DNA of 36,382 nucleotides from NCBI RefSeq assembly GCF_008042125.1, contig NZ_RDBI01000032.1, positions 1 to 36,382 of the forward strand. Reading direction: 5' to 3'. This DNA is from Streptomyces sp. MS191. GTDB lineage: Bacteria > Actinomycetota > Actinomycetes > Streptomycetales > Streptomycetaceae. This document shows, piece after piece, positions 17,144 through 23,950 of the stretch; within the stretch, counting starts at the first letter, position 1; every line of letters begins with the position of its first letter. Under the pieces are notes generated by a model. It was not told the DNA's origin. It was given only the letters and a program-made list of their open reading frames with translations, and did no database searches. The translations under genes and the position numbers were made by a program.

Positions 17144-18204
17144 GACCTACTCCGCGAGGACCGGGAAGACGTCTTCTTGGCCGCCGTCTTGCGCGTCGAA
17201 CTCGTCGACTTCTTGGGTGCGGTCTTCTTCGCAGGGCTTCTGGAGGCGGTCTTCCTGGGGGCGGACTTCTTGGCGGCGGTCTTCTTCGCCGGACTCCTGG
17301 ACGCGGTCTTCTTCGCCGCGGTCTTCTTGGCCCCCGAACCGGAAGCGGTCTTCTTCGCCGCCCCGGACGTGGTCTTCTTCGCGGCCGTCTCCTTCGCCGG
17401 AGACTTCGCGGCCGTCTTCTTGGTCGGAGTCTTCGCGGCGGACTTCTTGGCCGGCGCCTTCTTCGTCCGGCTCGTGCCCCGACCGGACGTTCCGCCGTCG
17501 CGTGCCGACGACGTGGTGGAGCGCGACCGACCGCGCGTACCGCTGCTCGCGGCGCGCGACGTGGACGGGGCGGCCCGCTTCCTGCGGGGCTTCTGCTCCG
17601 GCTCCGGTTCCGCGTCGGCCTCCTCCTCCGGTTCCTCGCCTCCCTCTTCCTCTTCCTCGTCCTTCGGTTCCTCCGGTTCCTCCTCCTCCTCTTCCTCTTC
17701 CTCCTCCTCGTCCTTCGCGCCCTCCGGCTCGTCGGACGCCTCGGGCCCTTCCTCTTCCTCTTCCTCTTCCTCCGGCTCCTCCTCTTCCTCTTCCTCCTCT
17801 TCGCCCTCCTCCTCGTCCTCGTAGGGCTCCTCGTCGTACTCGTCCTCGTATCCCTCTTCCTCCTCGTCCTCCTCGCCCGCGCCGTCCTCGCCGCGGGTGA
17901 GGCTCAGAGTCCGTTCGCGGAGGGATCCGGCGAGGTCTTCGAGCTTGCGGTTGGCGGCGGCACCGAGCGCCTGGCGTCCGGCATCGAGGGCTTCGCCGCG
18001 CAGTTGCTCGCCGAGCTCCGCGACCTGGGGCATCTCGCGCACCTTGGCGAGTCCCTGTGTCAGGAGTTGCCCGGGTTCCAGGCCGAATCGCCGGCCCGCG
18101 ATGTAGGTGGCGAGCGTGAACGCCAGGCGACCCTTCTTGGTCCGGCCCAGCAGGTAACCGCCCGCCACGGCGGCTGCCAGCGCCATTTTCGTGGTGTCCT
18201 GCAT
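17140..18204 (-). CDS. Gas-vesicle-cluster protein with acidic block and histone-H1-like Lys/Ala tail (GvpY-like)
   Basis: A 354-residue protein of strongly uneven composition. The N-terminus (MALAAAVAGGYLLGRTKKGRLAFTLATYIAGRR) has a short hydrophobic helix and a basic patch, followed by amphipathic helices to about residue 105. Residues 106-210 or so are nearly all Glu and Asp. The remainder is basic with repeated AAKKT, PAKKT and KKTAS units like eukaryotic-type histone H1 tails and bacterial HU extensions. Related actinobacterial proteins are sometimes labelled 'DNA primase', which nothing here supports. ATG 18204 follows a GGAG at suitable distance. It is first of a leftward set with the SRPBCC gene (ATGA) and is divergent from gvpO. 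DNA or RNA binding by the basic tail is inferred. Confidence 0.75.
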   Translation of the reverse strand: MQDTTKMALAAAVAGGYLLGRTKKGRLAFTLATYIAGRRFGLEPGQLLTQGLAKVREMPQVAELGEQLRGEALDAGRQALGAAANRKLEDLAGSLRERTLSLTRGEDGAGEEDEEEEGYEDEYDEEPYEDEEEGEEEEEEEEEPEEEEEEEEGPEASDEPEGAKDEEEEEEEEEEEPEEPKDEEEEEGGEEPEEEADAEPEPEQKPRRKRAAPSTSRAASSGTRGRSRSTTSSARDGGTSGRGTSRTKKAPAKKSAAKTPTKKTAAKSPAKETAAKKTTSGAAKKTASGSGAKKTAAKKTASRSPAKKTAAKKSAPRKTASRSPAKKTAPKKSTSSTRKTAAKKTSSRSSRSRS

Positions 18205-18414
18205 CAGCTTCTCCGTCCCTCCACCGGGCTGCGCCCGCTCGGCGGCCAGGGAGTCGCGTGCGGGTGCCCGCGCTGTCTGTCCGGTGTCCGGTCGCCTCGT
18301 CATCCAGGAGCGTTGCTCGGGATATACATGCCACCTGCTCAGTTGGGCAGGCGTTATGCGTGGATGCTTACGAAATCTCCCGAGATGGCATCCATGTACC
18401 TTTTGGAGGGTGCT
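18205..18414. promoter_or_regulatory. Divergent control region and gvpO leader hairpin
   Basis: This 210-base gap must drive both the leftward GvpY-like set and the rightward gvp operon. It contains CCTGC-8-GCAGG (18334-18351). There is also a nested inverted repeat at 18361-18394: TGGATGC outside, paired with GCATCCA, and ATCTC-CC-GAGAT (18375-18386) inside. The latter ends 11 bases before the GGAGGG ribosome site of gvpO. No convincing -35/-10 pair was found on either strand, so an alternative sigma factor is possible. Confidence 0.45.
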
Positions 18415-18774
18415 ATGGCCGCAGCGGAACCGGCTCGCGCCAGGCGCTCGACGCGCGGCGCCGACGAGGAGAAGCCGAAGGAGCGACGCCGTGCCCCGCG
18501 CCGCCGTACGGGCGTGCCGAACGCGGCCTCGGCCATGAAGTCGGCCTCCGAGCAGCTGTCGGAGCTGCTCGGGCGGCCGCCCGAGAGCGTGTCCTCGCTC
18601 CGCCCGACCGACGACGGCTGGGAGGCACAGGTCGAGGTCGTCGAGCTGGAGCGCATCCCGGACACCACCAGCGTGCTGGCGAGTTACCGGGTGAGCCTGG
18701 ACGAGAACGGCGAACTCGTCTCGTACGAGCGGACGCGGCGTTACACGCGAGGAATGATCGATCGGCAGACCTGA
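18415..18774 (+). CDS. gvpO: Gas vesicle protein GvpO
   Basis: A 119-residue protein. The N-terminal third is very basic and Arg-rich (ERRRAPRRR); the conserved GvpO domain follows from about residue 40 (AMKSASEQLSELLGRPPESVSSLRPTDDGWEAQVEVVELERIP, then LASYRVSLDENGELVSYERTRRYTRG). GvpO is an accessory protein needed for gas vesicle formation in haloarchaea and regularly begins the Streptomyces cluster. ATG 18415 was chosen over upstream ATGs in the same frame because GGAGGG lies just before it. The leader carries a nested inverted repeat. It is first gene of the rightward gvpOAFGJLSK operon. Confidence 0.92.
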   Translation: MAAAEPARARRSTRGADEEKPKERRRAPRRRTGVPNAASAMKSASEQLSELLGRPPESVSSLRPTDDGWEAQVEVVELERIPDTTSVLASYRVSLDENGELVSYERTRRYTRGMIDRQT

Positions 18775-18801
18775 CACCAGGTCCTGCCGGAAGGAGGCGT
18801 C

Positions 18802-19272
18802 ATGACGGTGGTGCCGCAGAGCGGCGGCAGTGTCAGCAGAGGTGGAGGATCCTCGAGCAGCCTGTACGACGTTCTGGAACTCATTCTCGACCGAGGTCTG
18901 GTCATCGACATCTTCGTGCGGGTGTCGCTCGTGGGCATCGAGATCATCAAGATCGACGCACGGATCGTCGTGGCGAGTGTGGACACCTATCTGCGCTTCG
19001 CCGAGGCATGCAACCGACTCGACCTGGAAGCGGGCCGCAAGGCCCCCGCCCAGTTGCCCGAGGTCATGGGCAAGATGGTCGAGGGGGGTGCGCACGGCAA
19101 GTCGAAGGGCGCGTTGAGCGGCGCCGTCGAAGCCGTGACCGACTCCCTCGGTGGCGGGTCGAAGGGCGGGAGCGACGAGGACGAATCCGAGGAGGAGCCG
19201 GAAGAACAGGAAGAGCCCGCCCCGCGCCGTCGGCGCCCGGCCAAGCGCGCGGCACGCCGCCGAGAGGAGTAG
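18802..19272 (+). CDS. gvpA: Gas vesicle structural protein GvpA with extended charged tail
   Basis: A 156-residue member of the GvpA/GvpJ family. The conserved shell-protein core covers residues 19-72 ([46 protein letters not shown]), with the IDAR...VASVDTY hallmark. Ordinary GvpA is about 70 residues and ends soon after this core. Here about 80 more follow: a Gly/Ser/Lys linker, then an acidic block ([16 protein letters not shown]) and a basic block ([15 protein letters not shown]). Such a tail could prevent the usual rib polymer or let the shell bind other partners. GGAAGGAGG precedes the ATG. Next gene gvpF begins three bases after the stop. Confidence 0.93.
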   Translation: MTVVPQSGGSVSRGGGSSSSLYDVLELILDRGLVIDIFVRVSLVGIEIIKIDARIVVASVDTYLRFAEACNRLDLEAGRKAPAQLPEVMGKMVEGGAHGKSKGALSGAVEAVTDSLGGGSKGGSDEDESEEEPEEQEEPAPRRRRPAKRAARRREE

Positions 19273-19275
19273 GCC

Positions 19276-19995
19276 ATGGCTCTGTACGTGTACTCGATCG
19301 TCGGTGCGGACCACCCCCGCGATCTCGACGGACTCTCCGGGGTCGGTTCCTCACCCGAGGCCCTGCGCAGTGTGGCCGGTGGCCAACTCCACGCGATCGT
19401 CAGCGAGATCTCGGAGGAGATCCGCCCCAAGCAACGCGACCTGGCCCGCCACCACGAGGTCCAGGAGCGAATGATGGACGAAGGGACGGTTCTGCCGCTC
19501 CAGTTCGGCTACGTCGCACCCGACGAGTCCACCGTGCGGCAGGTGCTGGAGGAGAACGCCGACCGCTACCTGGCGGCGCTCGACCGGCTGGCCGGCTGCT
19601 CGGAGTACCACCTGAAGGCCTCGCAGGAGGAGGACGTGCTGCTGCGCAGGGTCCTCCAGGAGGTGCCCGAGGCGTGGGACCTCGACCAGCGGATCCGGGC
19701 GGGATCGTCCGATCCGGGCCTGCCTCTGGCGCTGGGGGAGCTGCTGGCCCGGGAGGTGGGCGCACGACAGGACGAGCTGGCCGACACCGTCGTACGGGAG
19801 CTGGCGGTCTTCGCCCAGGACCAGAACGTCCACCCCCCGGCGGGCGAGGACTTCCTCAACCTCTCGCTGCTCGTTCCGCGGGAAGAGGAGGAGAATTTCC
19901 TCAAGCGGCAGGACGCGCTCTCGCAGCAGCATCTCGACGGCGGTGTGCGGTTCCGCCTCAGCGGACCCCTGCCTCCCTACAGCTTCGTCCGGTAG
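19276..19995 (+). CDS. gvpF: Gas vesicle protein GvpF (GvpL/GvpF family)
   Basis: A 239-residue two-domain protein. The first domain opens ALYVYSIVGADHP and ends with VLPLQFGYVAPDESTVRQVLEENADRY, the family's V-L-P-x-x-F/R segment; a helical linker follows. The last part has FLNLSLLVPREEEENFL and the closing GPLPPYSFV, diagnostic of GvpF/GvpL. In gas-vesicle producers GvpF binds GvpA and keeps it soluble before nucleation. Length is normal. It is tightly packed behind gvpA. I call it gvpF by its position next to gvpA; gvpL is downstream. Confidence 0.93.
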   Translation: MALYVYSIVGADHPRDLDGLSGVGSSPEALRSVAGGQLHAIVSEISEEIRPKQRDLARHHEVQERMMDEGTVLPLQFGYVAPDESTVRQVLEENADRYLAALDRLAGCSEYHLKASQEEDVLLRRVLQEVPEAWDLDQRIRAGSSDPGLPLALGELLAREVGARQDELADTVVRELAVFAQDQNVHPPAGEDFLNLSLLVPREEEENFLKRQDALSQQHLDGGVRFRLSGPLPPYSFVR

Positions 19996-20040
19996 GCCAC
20001 CGTCACCCGGACGCGGTGCCCGAAAGGAGGGCGAACCGAG

Positions 20041-20286
20041 ATGGGCCTCTTCAGCACACTGGCCACGCTCCCGCTGGCCCCGGTACGCATGGTCGCCTGG
20101 GCCGCCGAGCGCGTGGCGGAGCAGGCGGAGGACGAGTACTACGACCCGGCTCCGGTCTGGCAGGAGCTCGCCGCGCTCGCCGAGGAGCGGGACCGCGGCG
20201 CGATCAGCGAGGAGGCCTTCGACCGCCGGGAGGACGAGCTCCTGGACCGGCTGGCAGAGATCGAGGCGTTCCGGCGCGGCACCTGA
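20041..20286 (+). CDS. gvpG: Gas vesicle protein GvpG
   Basis: An 81-residue protein that fits GvpG in length and motifs: MGLFSTLATLPLAPVRMVAWAAERV at the start, then a highly charged helical region YYDPAPVWQELAALAEERDRGAISEEAFDRREDELLDRLAEI. GvpG is a small helical accessory protein of vesicle assembly, probably part of the nucleation or chaperone complex. A strong GGAGG lies in the 45-base gap after gvpF, about ten bases before the ATG. Confidence 0.92.
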   Translation: MGLFSTLATLPLAPVRMVAWAAERVAEQAEDEYYDPAPVWQELAALAEERDRGAISEEAFDRREDELLDRLAEIEAFRRGT

Positions 20287-20307
20287 CCGAGAAGCGAGGC
20301 GAACACC

Positions 20308-20748
20308 GTGACTGACCCGCTCGCCCACCGATTCGAGGGCCATCCCTCGCGGGCGGCCCCACCCGAGTACGGCTCGTCGGCGAACCTCGCCGACATCCTG
20401 GAACGGGTCCTGGACAAGGGCATCGTCATCGCCGGCGACATCCGGATCGACCTGCTGGACATCGAGCTGCTGACGATCAAGCTCCGCCTGCTGGTGGCCT
20501 CGGTCGACAAGGCCAAGGAGATGGGCATCGACTGGTGGGAGCACGATCCGTCGCTCTCGTCCCGCCACAGCGGCGACCATCTGGTGGAGGAGAACCGGCG
20601 CCTGCGCTCCGAGCTCGACTCCCTGCGGCGCGAGGTGCGCGGGCTGAGCGGGGCCCGACCGACCAGGCGCCGCCGCCTCCCGGACGGGGAGACCGCCGAG
20701 GAGGACGAGGAGAGGGCCGAGGAGGACGAGGAAGGGCCGCCGTCATGA
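20308..20748 (+). CDS. gvpJ: Gas vesicle GvpA-family protein GvpJ, with coiled-coil and acidic tail
   Basis: A 146-residue GvpA/GvpJ-family protein. The core lies at residues 25-75 (NLADILERVLDKGIVIAGDIRIDLLDIELLTIKLRLLVASVDKA), with the L-D-I-E-L-L and V-A-S-V-D signature of GvpJ, a minor shell component at the vesicle tips. A coiled-coil-like stretch (EENRRLRSELDSLRREVRGL) and then an Arg patch and a Glu/Asp tail follow. The start is GTG at 20308, 21 bases after gvpG, with only a weak ribosome site. It overlaps gvpL by four bases (ATGA). Confidence 0.9.
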   Translation: MTDPLAHRFEGHPSRAAPPEYGSSANLADILERVLDKGIVIAGDIRIDLLDIELLTIKLRLLVASVDKAKEMGIDWWEHDPSLSSRHSGDHLVEENRRLRSELDSLRREVRGLSGARPTRRRRLPDGETAEEDEERAEEDEEGPPS

Positions 20749-21635
20749 CGGGCGACCGCGCCGGCGCGCCGCCGACGCTGACGTACGTGTACGCGGTCGT
20801 CCCCGCGGACGACGAGGTGGCCGAGGCGGTCGGGCCGCTGCGGGGCGTGGCCGAGGCCGCGGTCCTGCTGCTCACCGAGGACGCGGCGTCGGGGCCCGAG
20901 CTCGCGTTCGCGGCCAGCCGAGTGCCCGCCGAGGACTTCGGGGAAAGCGCTCTCAAGCAGCATTTCGAAGACGTGGGATGGCTGGAGGACACCGCCCGCG
21001 CGCATCACGGCGTCGTCGAGGCGCTCGCCGCCCGCACGGCGGTCCTGCCGCTGCGGATGGCCACGGTGTACCAGGACGCCGAGCGCGCCCGGCAGGCGCT
21101 GTCCCGGCGCAGGAAGTACTTCGCCGAGCGGCTGGCGCTGCTGCGGGACCACACGGAGTACGGGGTCAAGATCTACCTGGCACCGTCGCCGTCGCCGTCG
21201 TCATCCTCCGAGGGGGAGCCGGATGACGGGCCGCCCGGATCCGGGCCCGGTGCGTCGCCGGACACCGCCACACCCGGACGCTCCTACCTGCGGCAGCGCC
21301 GGGCCCAGCACGCGGCCCGGGAAGCGCGGGACGTCCAGGCTGGCGAGGCCGCCGCACACGTCGAGGCCGCCGGTGCGCGCCACGCCACGGGCGTGGTCCG
21401 GCACCCGGTCCAGCGCAGTGCGCTCAGCGGGCCGCTGGAGAACATCCTCAACAACGCCTACCTGGTGCCGGACGGGGAGACCGAGCGGTTCCGCGCCGCC
21501 GTCCTGGAGGCCGCCGCGCCGTACACCGCCCTCCGGATCGAGCTGACGGGGCCATGGGCGCCCTACTCGTTCGCCATGCCTCCGGAACCCGAACAGGGCA
21601 GCAGGGAGCAGACAGATGACCGTCCCACCCCGTGA
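20745..21635 (+). CDS. gvpL: Gas vesicle protein GvpL (GvpL/GvpF family) with low-complexity insert
   Basis: A 296-residue protein, the second GvpL/GvpF family member of the operon. It opens LTYVYAVVPADDEVAEAVG and has a central HHGVVEALAARTAVLPLRMATVYQDAERARQAL and a closing LTGPWAPYSFAMP. It is longer than GvpF because an Ala/Pro/Ser/Gly/Asp-rich insert, roughly residues 145-185, separates the domains, and about 20 acidic and polar residues follow the last motif. The insert is encoded partly by CCGTCG repeats. The start overlaps gvpJ (ATGA) and the end overlaps gvpS by 20 bases. Role: presumably a GvpA-binding assembly factor. Confidence 0.92.
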   Translation: MTGDRAGAPPTLTYVYAVVPADDEVAEAVGPLRGVAEAAVLLLTEDAASGPELAFAASRVPAEDFGESALKQHFEDVGWLEDTARAHHGVVEALAARTAVLPLRMATVYQDAERARQALSRRRKYFAERLALLRDHTEYGVKIYLAPSPSPSSSSEGEPDDGPPGSGPGASPDTATPGRSYLRQRRAQHAAREARDVQAGEAAAHVEAAGARHATGVVRHPVQRSALSGPLENILNNAYLVPDGETERFRAAVLEAAAPYTALRIELTGPWAPYSFAMPPEPEQGSREQTDDRPTP

Positions 21636-21885
21636 CGATCCGCCGGCCGTCCCGCTCCGCGGCGACTCCCCGGCCGCGCCGCTCCACGGCGAGCCGCTGG
21701 CCGGACGCCAGGTCGCGCTGGTCGATCTCCTGGACCGGCTGCTGAGCGGCGGCGTCGTCCTCGCGGGCGACATCGTCCTGTCGATCGCCGACATCGACCT
21801 GGTGCGCATCTCGCTGCGCGCCCTGATCGTGTCGGTCGACTCCGATACGCCGGCGATGCCGCTCTACGGCGGGCGGCCGTCATGA
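21616..21885 (+). CDS. gvpS: Gas vesicle GvpA-family small protein GvpS
   Basis: An 89-residue protein, the third GvpA-family copy. After a proline-rich N-terminal stretch (about 30 residues), the core QVALVDLLDRLLSGGVVLAGDIVLSIADIDLVRISLRALIVSVD has the two-helix, two-strand pattern and the G-V-V-L-x-G-D-I segment of GvpS/GvpJ-like proteins. The protein ends almost at once after the core, with no charged tail, in contrast to GvpA and GvpJ here. It overlaps gvpL by 20 bases and gvpK by four (ATGA), so translational coupling is very likely. Confidence 0.88.
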   Translation: MTVPPRDDPPAVPLRGDSPAAPLHGEPLAGRQVALVDLLDRLLSGGVVLAGDIVLSIADIDLVRISLRALIVSVDSDTPAMPLYGGRPS

Positions 21886-22298
21886 GCGCCTTCGACGGAG
21901 CGGCCGCGCGGGACGGCGCCGACCGCTCGGACGGCCCCGACGGTGACCTCACGGGCCTCGGTGAGTCGATGTCGCGCGCGTACCGCCTCATCCAGTCACC
22001 ACCCACGCCCGAGGACCACGGCCGGTACCCGGCGCACCGGGTCCGCACGGGTTCGGACACGGTGGAGGAGGACCTCCTCAAGCTCGTGCTCACCCTCGTG
22101 GAGCTCCTGCGGCAGCTCATCGAGCGGCAGGCCCTGCACAGGGTGGACGCCGGTGACCTCACCGACGACCAGGAGGAAGAGCTCGGAGCCACGCTCCTCG
22201 CCCTGCACGACAGGCTGGAGGACCTCTGCCGGCAGCACGGCTACGCACTGGAGGACCTGAACCTGGACCTCGGGCCGCTGGGACGGCTCCTTCCCTGA
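21882..22298 (+). CDS. gvpK: Gas vesicle protein GvpK
   Basis: A 138-residue protein. The N-terminal 55 residues are variable and acidic; the GvpK domain runs from about residue 60 to the end (TVEEDLLKLVLTLVELLRQLIERQALHRVDAGDLTDDQEEELGATLLALHDRLEDLCRQHGYALEDLNLDLGPLG), matching the family throughout. GvpK is a conserved accessory protein of unknown exact role, required in several producers. It is last in the operon, overlaps gvpS by ATGA, and is followed by a strong hairpin. The last codons lie in a 16-base direct repeat. Confidence 0.94.
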   Translation: MSAFDGAAARDGADRSDGPDGDLTGLGESMSRAYRLIQSPPTPEDHGRYPAHRVRTGSDTVEEDLLKLVLTLVELLRQLIERQALHRVDAGDLTDDQEEELGATLLALHDRLEDLCRQHGYALEDLNLDLGPLGRLLP

Positions 22299-22320
22299 CC
22301 CGCGGGGACGGCTCCTTCCC
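22280..22320. repeat. 16-base direct repeat across the gvpK stop codon
   Basis: GGGACGGCTCCTTCCC occurs at 22280-22295 and again at 22305-22320 (period 25). The first copy encodes the last GvpK residues and its stop lies between the copies. A local duplication is the simplest reading. Confidence 0.7.
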
Positions 22321-22395
22321 CGACGGTCCGGGCGTCCGGGCCGGGCAGGCACCTCCGACGGCCGGGGCAGGTCGCCCGACCCGGACGCCCGACCC

Positions 22396-22435
22396 CCGGC
22401 GGCCCGCCGATCGCTCGCGATCGGCGGGCCGCCGG
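22396..22435. terminator. Strong bidirectional terminator after the gvp operon
   Basis: A perfect 18-base stem (22396-22413 with 22418-22435) closes on a CTCG tetraloop. It lies 98 bases past the gvpK stop and just after the end of the convergent small membrane protein gene, so it could serve both. Confidence 0.68.
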
Positions 22436-22455
22436 AGGTCGGAAGCCGGGCGGGG

Positions 22456-22707
22456 TCAGCGGCGGGAGTCGCCCAGGCTCGGGTCGTCGTCCGGGGTCGT
22501 CCACGAATCGCCGCCCGGCTGCGGCTTCGCCTGGGTCGGGTCACCGACCGGACGCCGACGACGCGCGACCCGGCGGCTGCCCCACCAGAAGCTCGCGAGG
22601 AGCACGCCCACCACGACGATGCCGATCGCGACGGCGAGAAAGACGGCGTTGGTGCCGGCCGCGGCCAGCTCGGAGGCGAGTCCGACGGCAGGGTGATCGG
22701 CGATCAT
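22456..22707 (-). CDS. Small single-span membrane protein (DUF6479-like)
   Basis: An 83-residue protein. One hydrophobic helix (AVFLAVAIGIVVVGVLLASFWWG, residues about 20-42) is followed at once by a basic stop-transfer run (SRRVARRRRP), then a polar Pro/Asp tail. This pattern resembles the short Streptomyces proteins grouped as DUF6479, but the similarity is loose. I start at ATG 22707 because GAAGGAG lies six to nine bases in front; the ORF itself could extend nine codons more. It is convergent with gvpK but, across a strong terminator, need not belong to that system. Function unknown. Confidence 0.72.
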   Translation of the reverse strand: MIADHPAVGLASELAAAGTNAVFLAVAIGIVVVGVLLASFWWGSRRVARRRRPVGDPTQAKPQPGGDSWTTPDDDPSLGDSRR

Positions 22708-22951
22708 GATCGTCTCCTTCGGATGGCCCGGCACACGGCCGGGAGGGGATGCGGCGGTCCCGCGGGGGACCGTGGCCGGCGGGTCGCGACCGTGCCGCCG
22801 TGGCCCGGTGACGACGCTCGTCCGCCTGGCGAGCGCGTACCCCGTGGTGATCGGCGCACACGGCTTTCACCTCCGTCATGCGCCACGCGAGCCGATCCCC
22901 GGGTTCCTCCGGACCGGGCCCGCCCCTGCCGGGGCCGCGGAACCGTGCCCG

Positions 22952-23686
22952 CTACCGGGTCCTCCGTACGGAGAACTCGTTGCCGTCGGGGTCACGCATC
23001 GACGCGCGGCCGCCGTCGCCGCCGGAGGGGCCCTCGCCCGCGTCCGCGCGCGTCGCGCCGAGCGAGATCAGGCGGTCGACCTCCGCCTGCCAGTCGGCGT
23101 CGGCGGGGACCGCCAGCTCGAGGAACAGCCTGTTCGTCCCCGTGTGCGGCGCCACCGGAGGACCGCCCCACGTGATCTTCGTGCCGCCGTCCGGCGACTG
23201 GATCGCGGTCTCCTCGTCCTGGTCCCAGACCAGCGGCCACCGCAGCGCCCTGCTCCAGAAGTAGCCGACCTCCCGCGTACCGTCGCAGGCCAGCGCGCCG
23301 ATGAGGCCGGTGTCGGCGAGGAACGTGTTGCCCGCCGCGATGACGCAGAACTCGTTGCCCTCCGGATCGGCGAGGACCACATGTCCCTCCTCGGGCAGCT
23401 GGCCCACGTCGAGGTCCGTCCCGCCGAGTCCCAGCGCCTTCGCCACCGTCCGCCGCTGCTCCTCGGGGGAGGCGCTGGTCAGGTCGAAGTGCCCGCGGTT
23501 CCGGCCGGCCCTCGGCGTCCGGTCCGGCAGGAACCGGATGCGGAACCCGCCCGGGCGAGGGGGCAGCAGCGCGACGTCGCCGTCCGGACCGCCGGCCGAC
23601 TCCCAGCCCAGGACCCCCGACCAGAACCGCCCCAGGTCCTCGGGCCGGGTCGCGTGGAAGCAGATCGCGAACAGCTGACTGGTCAT
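22952..23686 (-). CDS. VOC (glyoxalase/bleomycin-resistance) family protein, tandem domains
   Basis: A 244-residue protein made of two vicinal-oxygen-chelate modules. The first opens SQLFAICFHATRPEDLGRFWSGVLGW and closes HVVLADPEGNEFCVIA. The second has GYFWSRALRWPLVWDQDEETAIQSPDG and ends ASMRDPDGNEFSVRRTR. The paired D-P-[ED]-G-N-E-F endings are typical of the Glyoxalase_6 type common in Streptomyces, usually of unknown substrate. ATG 23686 begins at the first strand of module one. It is flanked by gene-poor stretches and stands alone; substrate and metal dependence cannot be assigned. Confidence 0.87.
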   Translation of the reverse strand: MTSQLFAICFHATRPEDLGRFWSGVLGWESAGGPDGDVALLPPRPGGFRIRFLPDRTPRAGRNRGHFDLTSASPEEQRRTVAKALGLGGTDLDVGQLPEEGHVVLADPEGNEFCVIAAGNTFLADTGLIGALACDGTREVGYFWSRALRWPLVWDQDEETAIQSPDGGTKITWGGPPVAPHTGTNRLFLELAVPADADWQAEVDRLISLGATRADAGEGPSGGDGGRASMRDPDGNEFSVRRTR

Positions 23687-23950
23687 ACCCGTACGTCTCC
23701 GATCCACCGACCACCGATACGGCGCCCCGCCCGGACCCTGGTCCGGGTCCCGGCCCCTCGCGCGAGCGCAGCCTAGGGGCCGCCGCGCGCCAGCCGCATC
23801 CGGTTTTCCGCCCTGGGGGAGCCCCGTGACACGCAGGGCGGTGTGGCGGCCGGGTGGTCTCCGGCGCGCTGGAACGTGCCGCGCCGCCCGCCGTCGCCTC
23901 CAAGGCCGAGGATGGGCCCGATCACCCCACTCACAAGCCGGGAGCCCCCG

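Noticed and set aside
15410..17824. Very long + strand ORF (804 residues) rich in Leu, Val and Ser
   Set aside because: It is the antisense shadow of the GvpZ- and GvpY-like genes and the dhaK leader. The Ser runs are reverse-complemented GAG/GAA codons, and composition follows no known family.
17140..18204. 'DNA primase' as product for the H1-like gas-vesicle-cluster gene
   Set aside because: No toprim, zinc-finger or polymerase motif is present; the label that occurs for relatives is probably a carried-over error.
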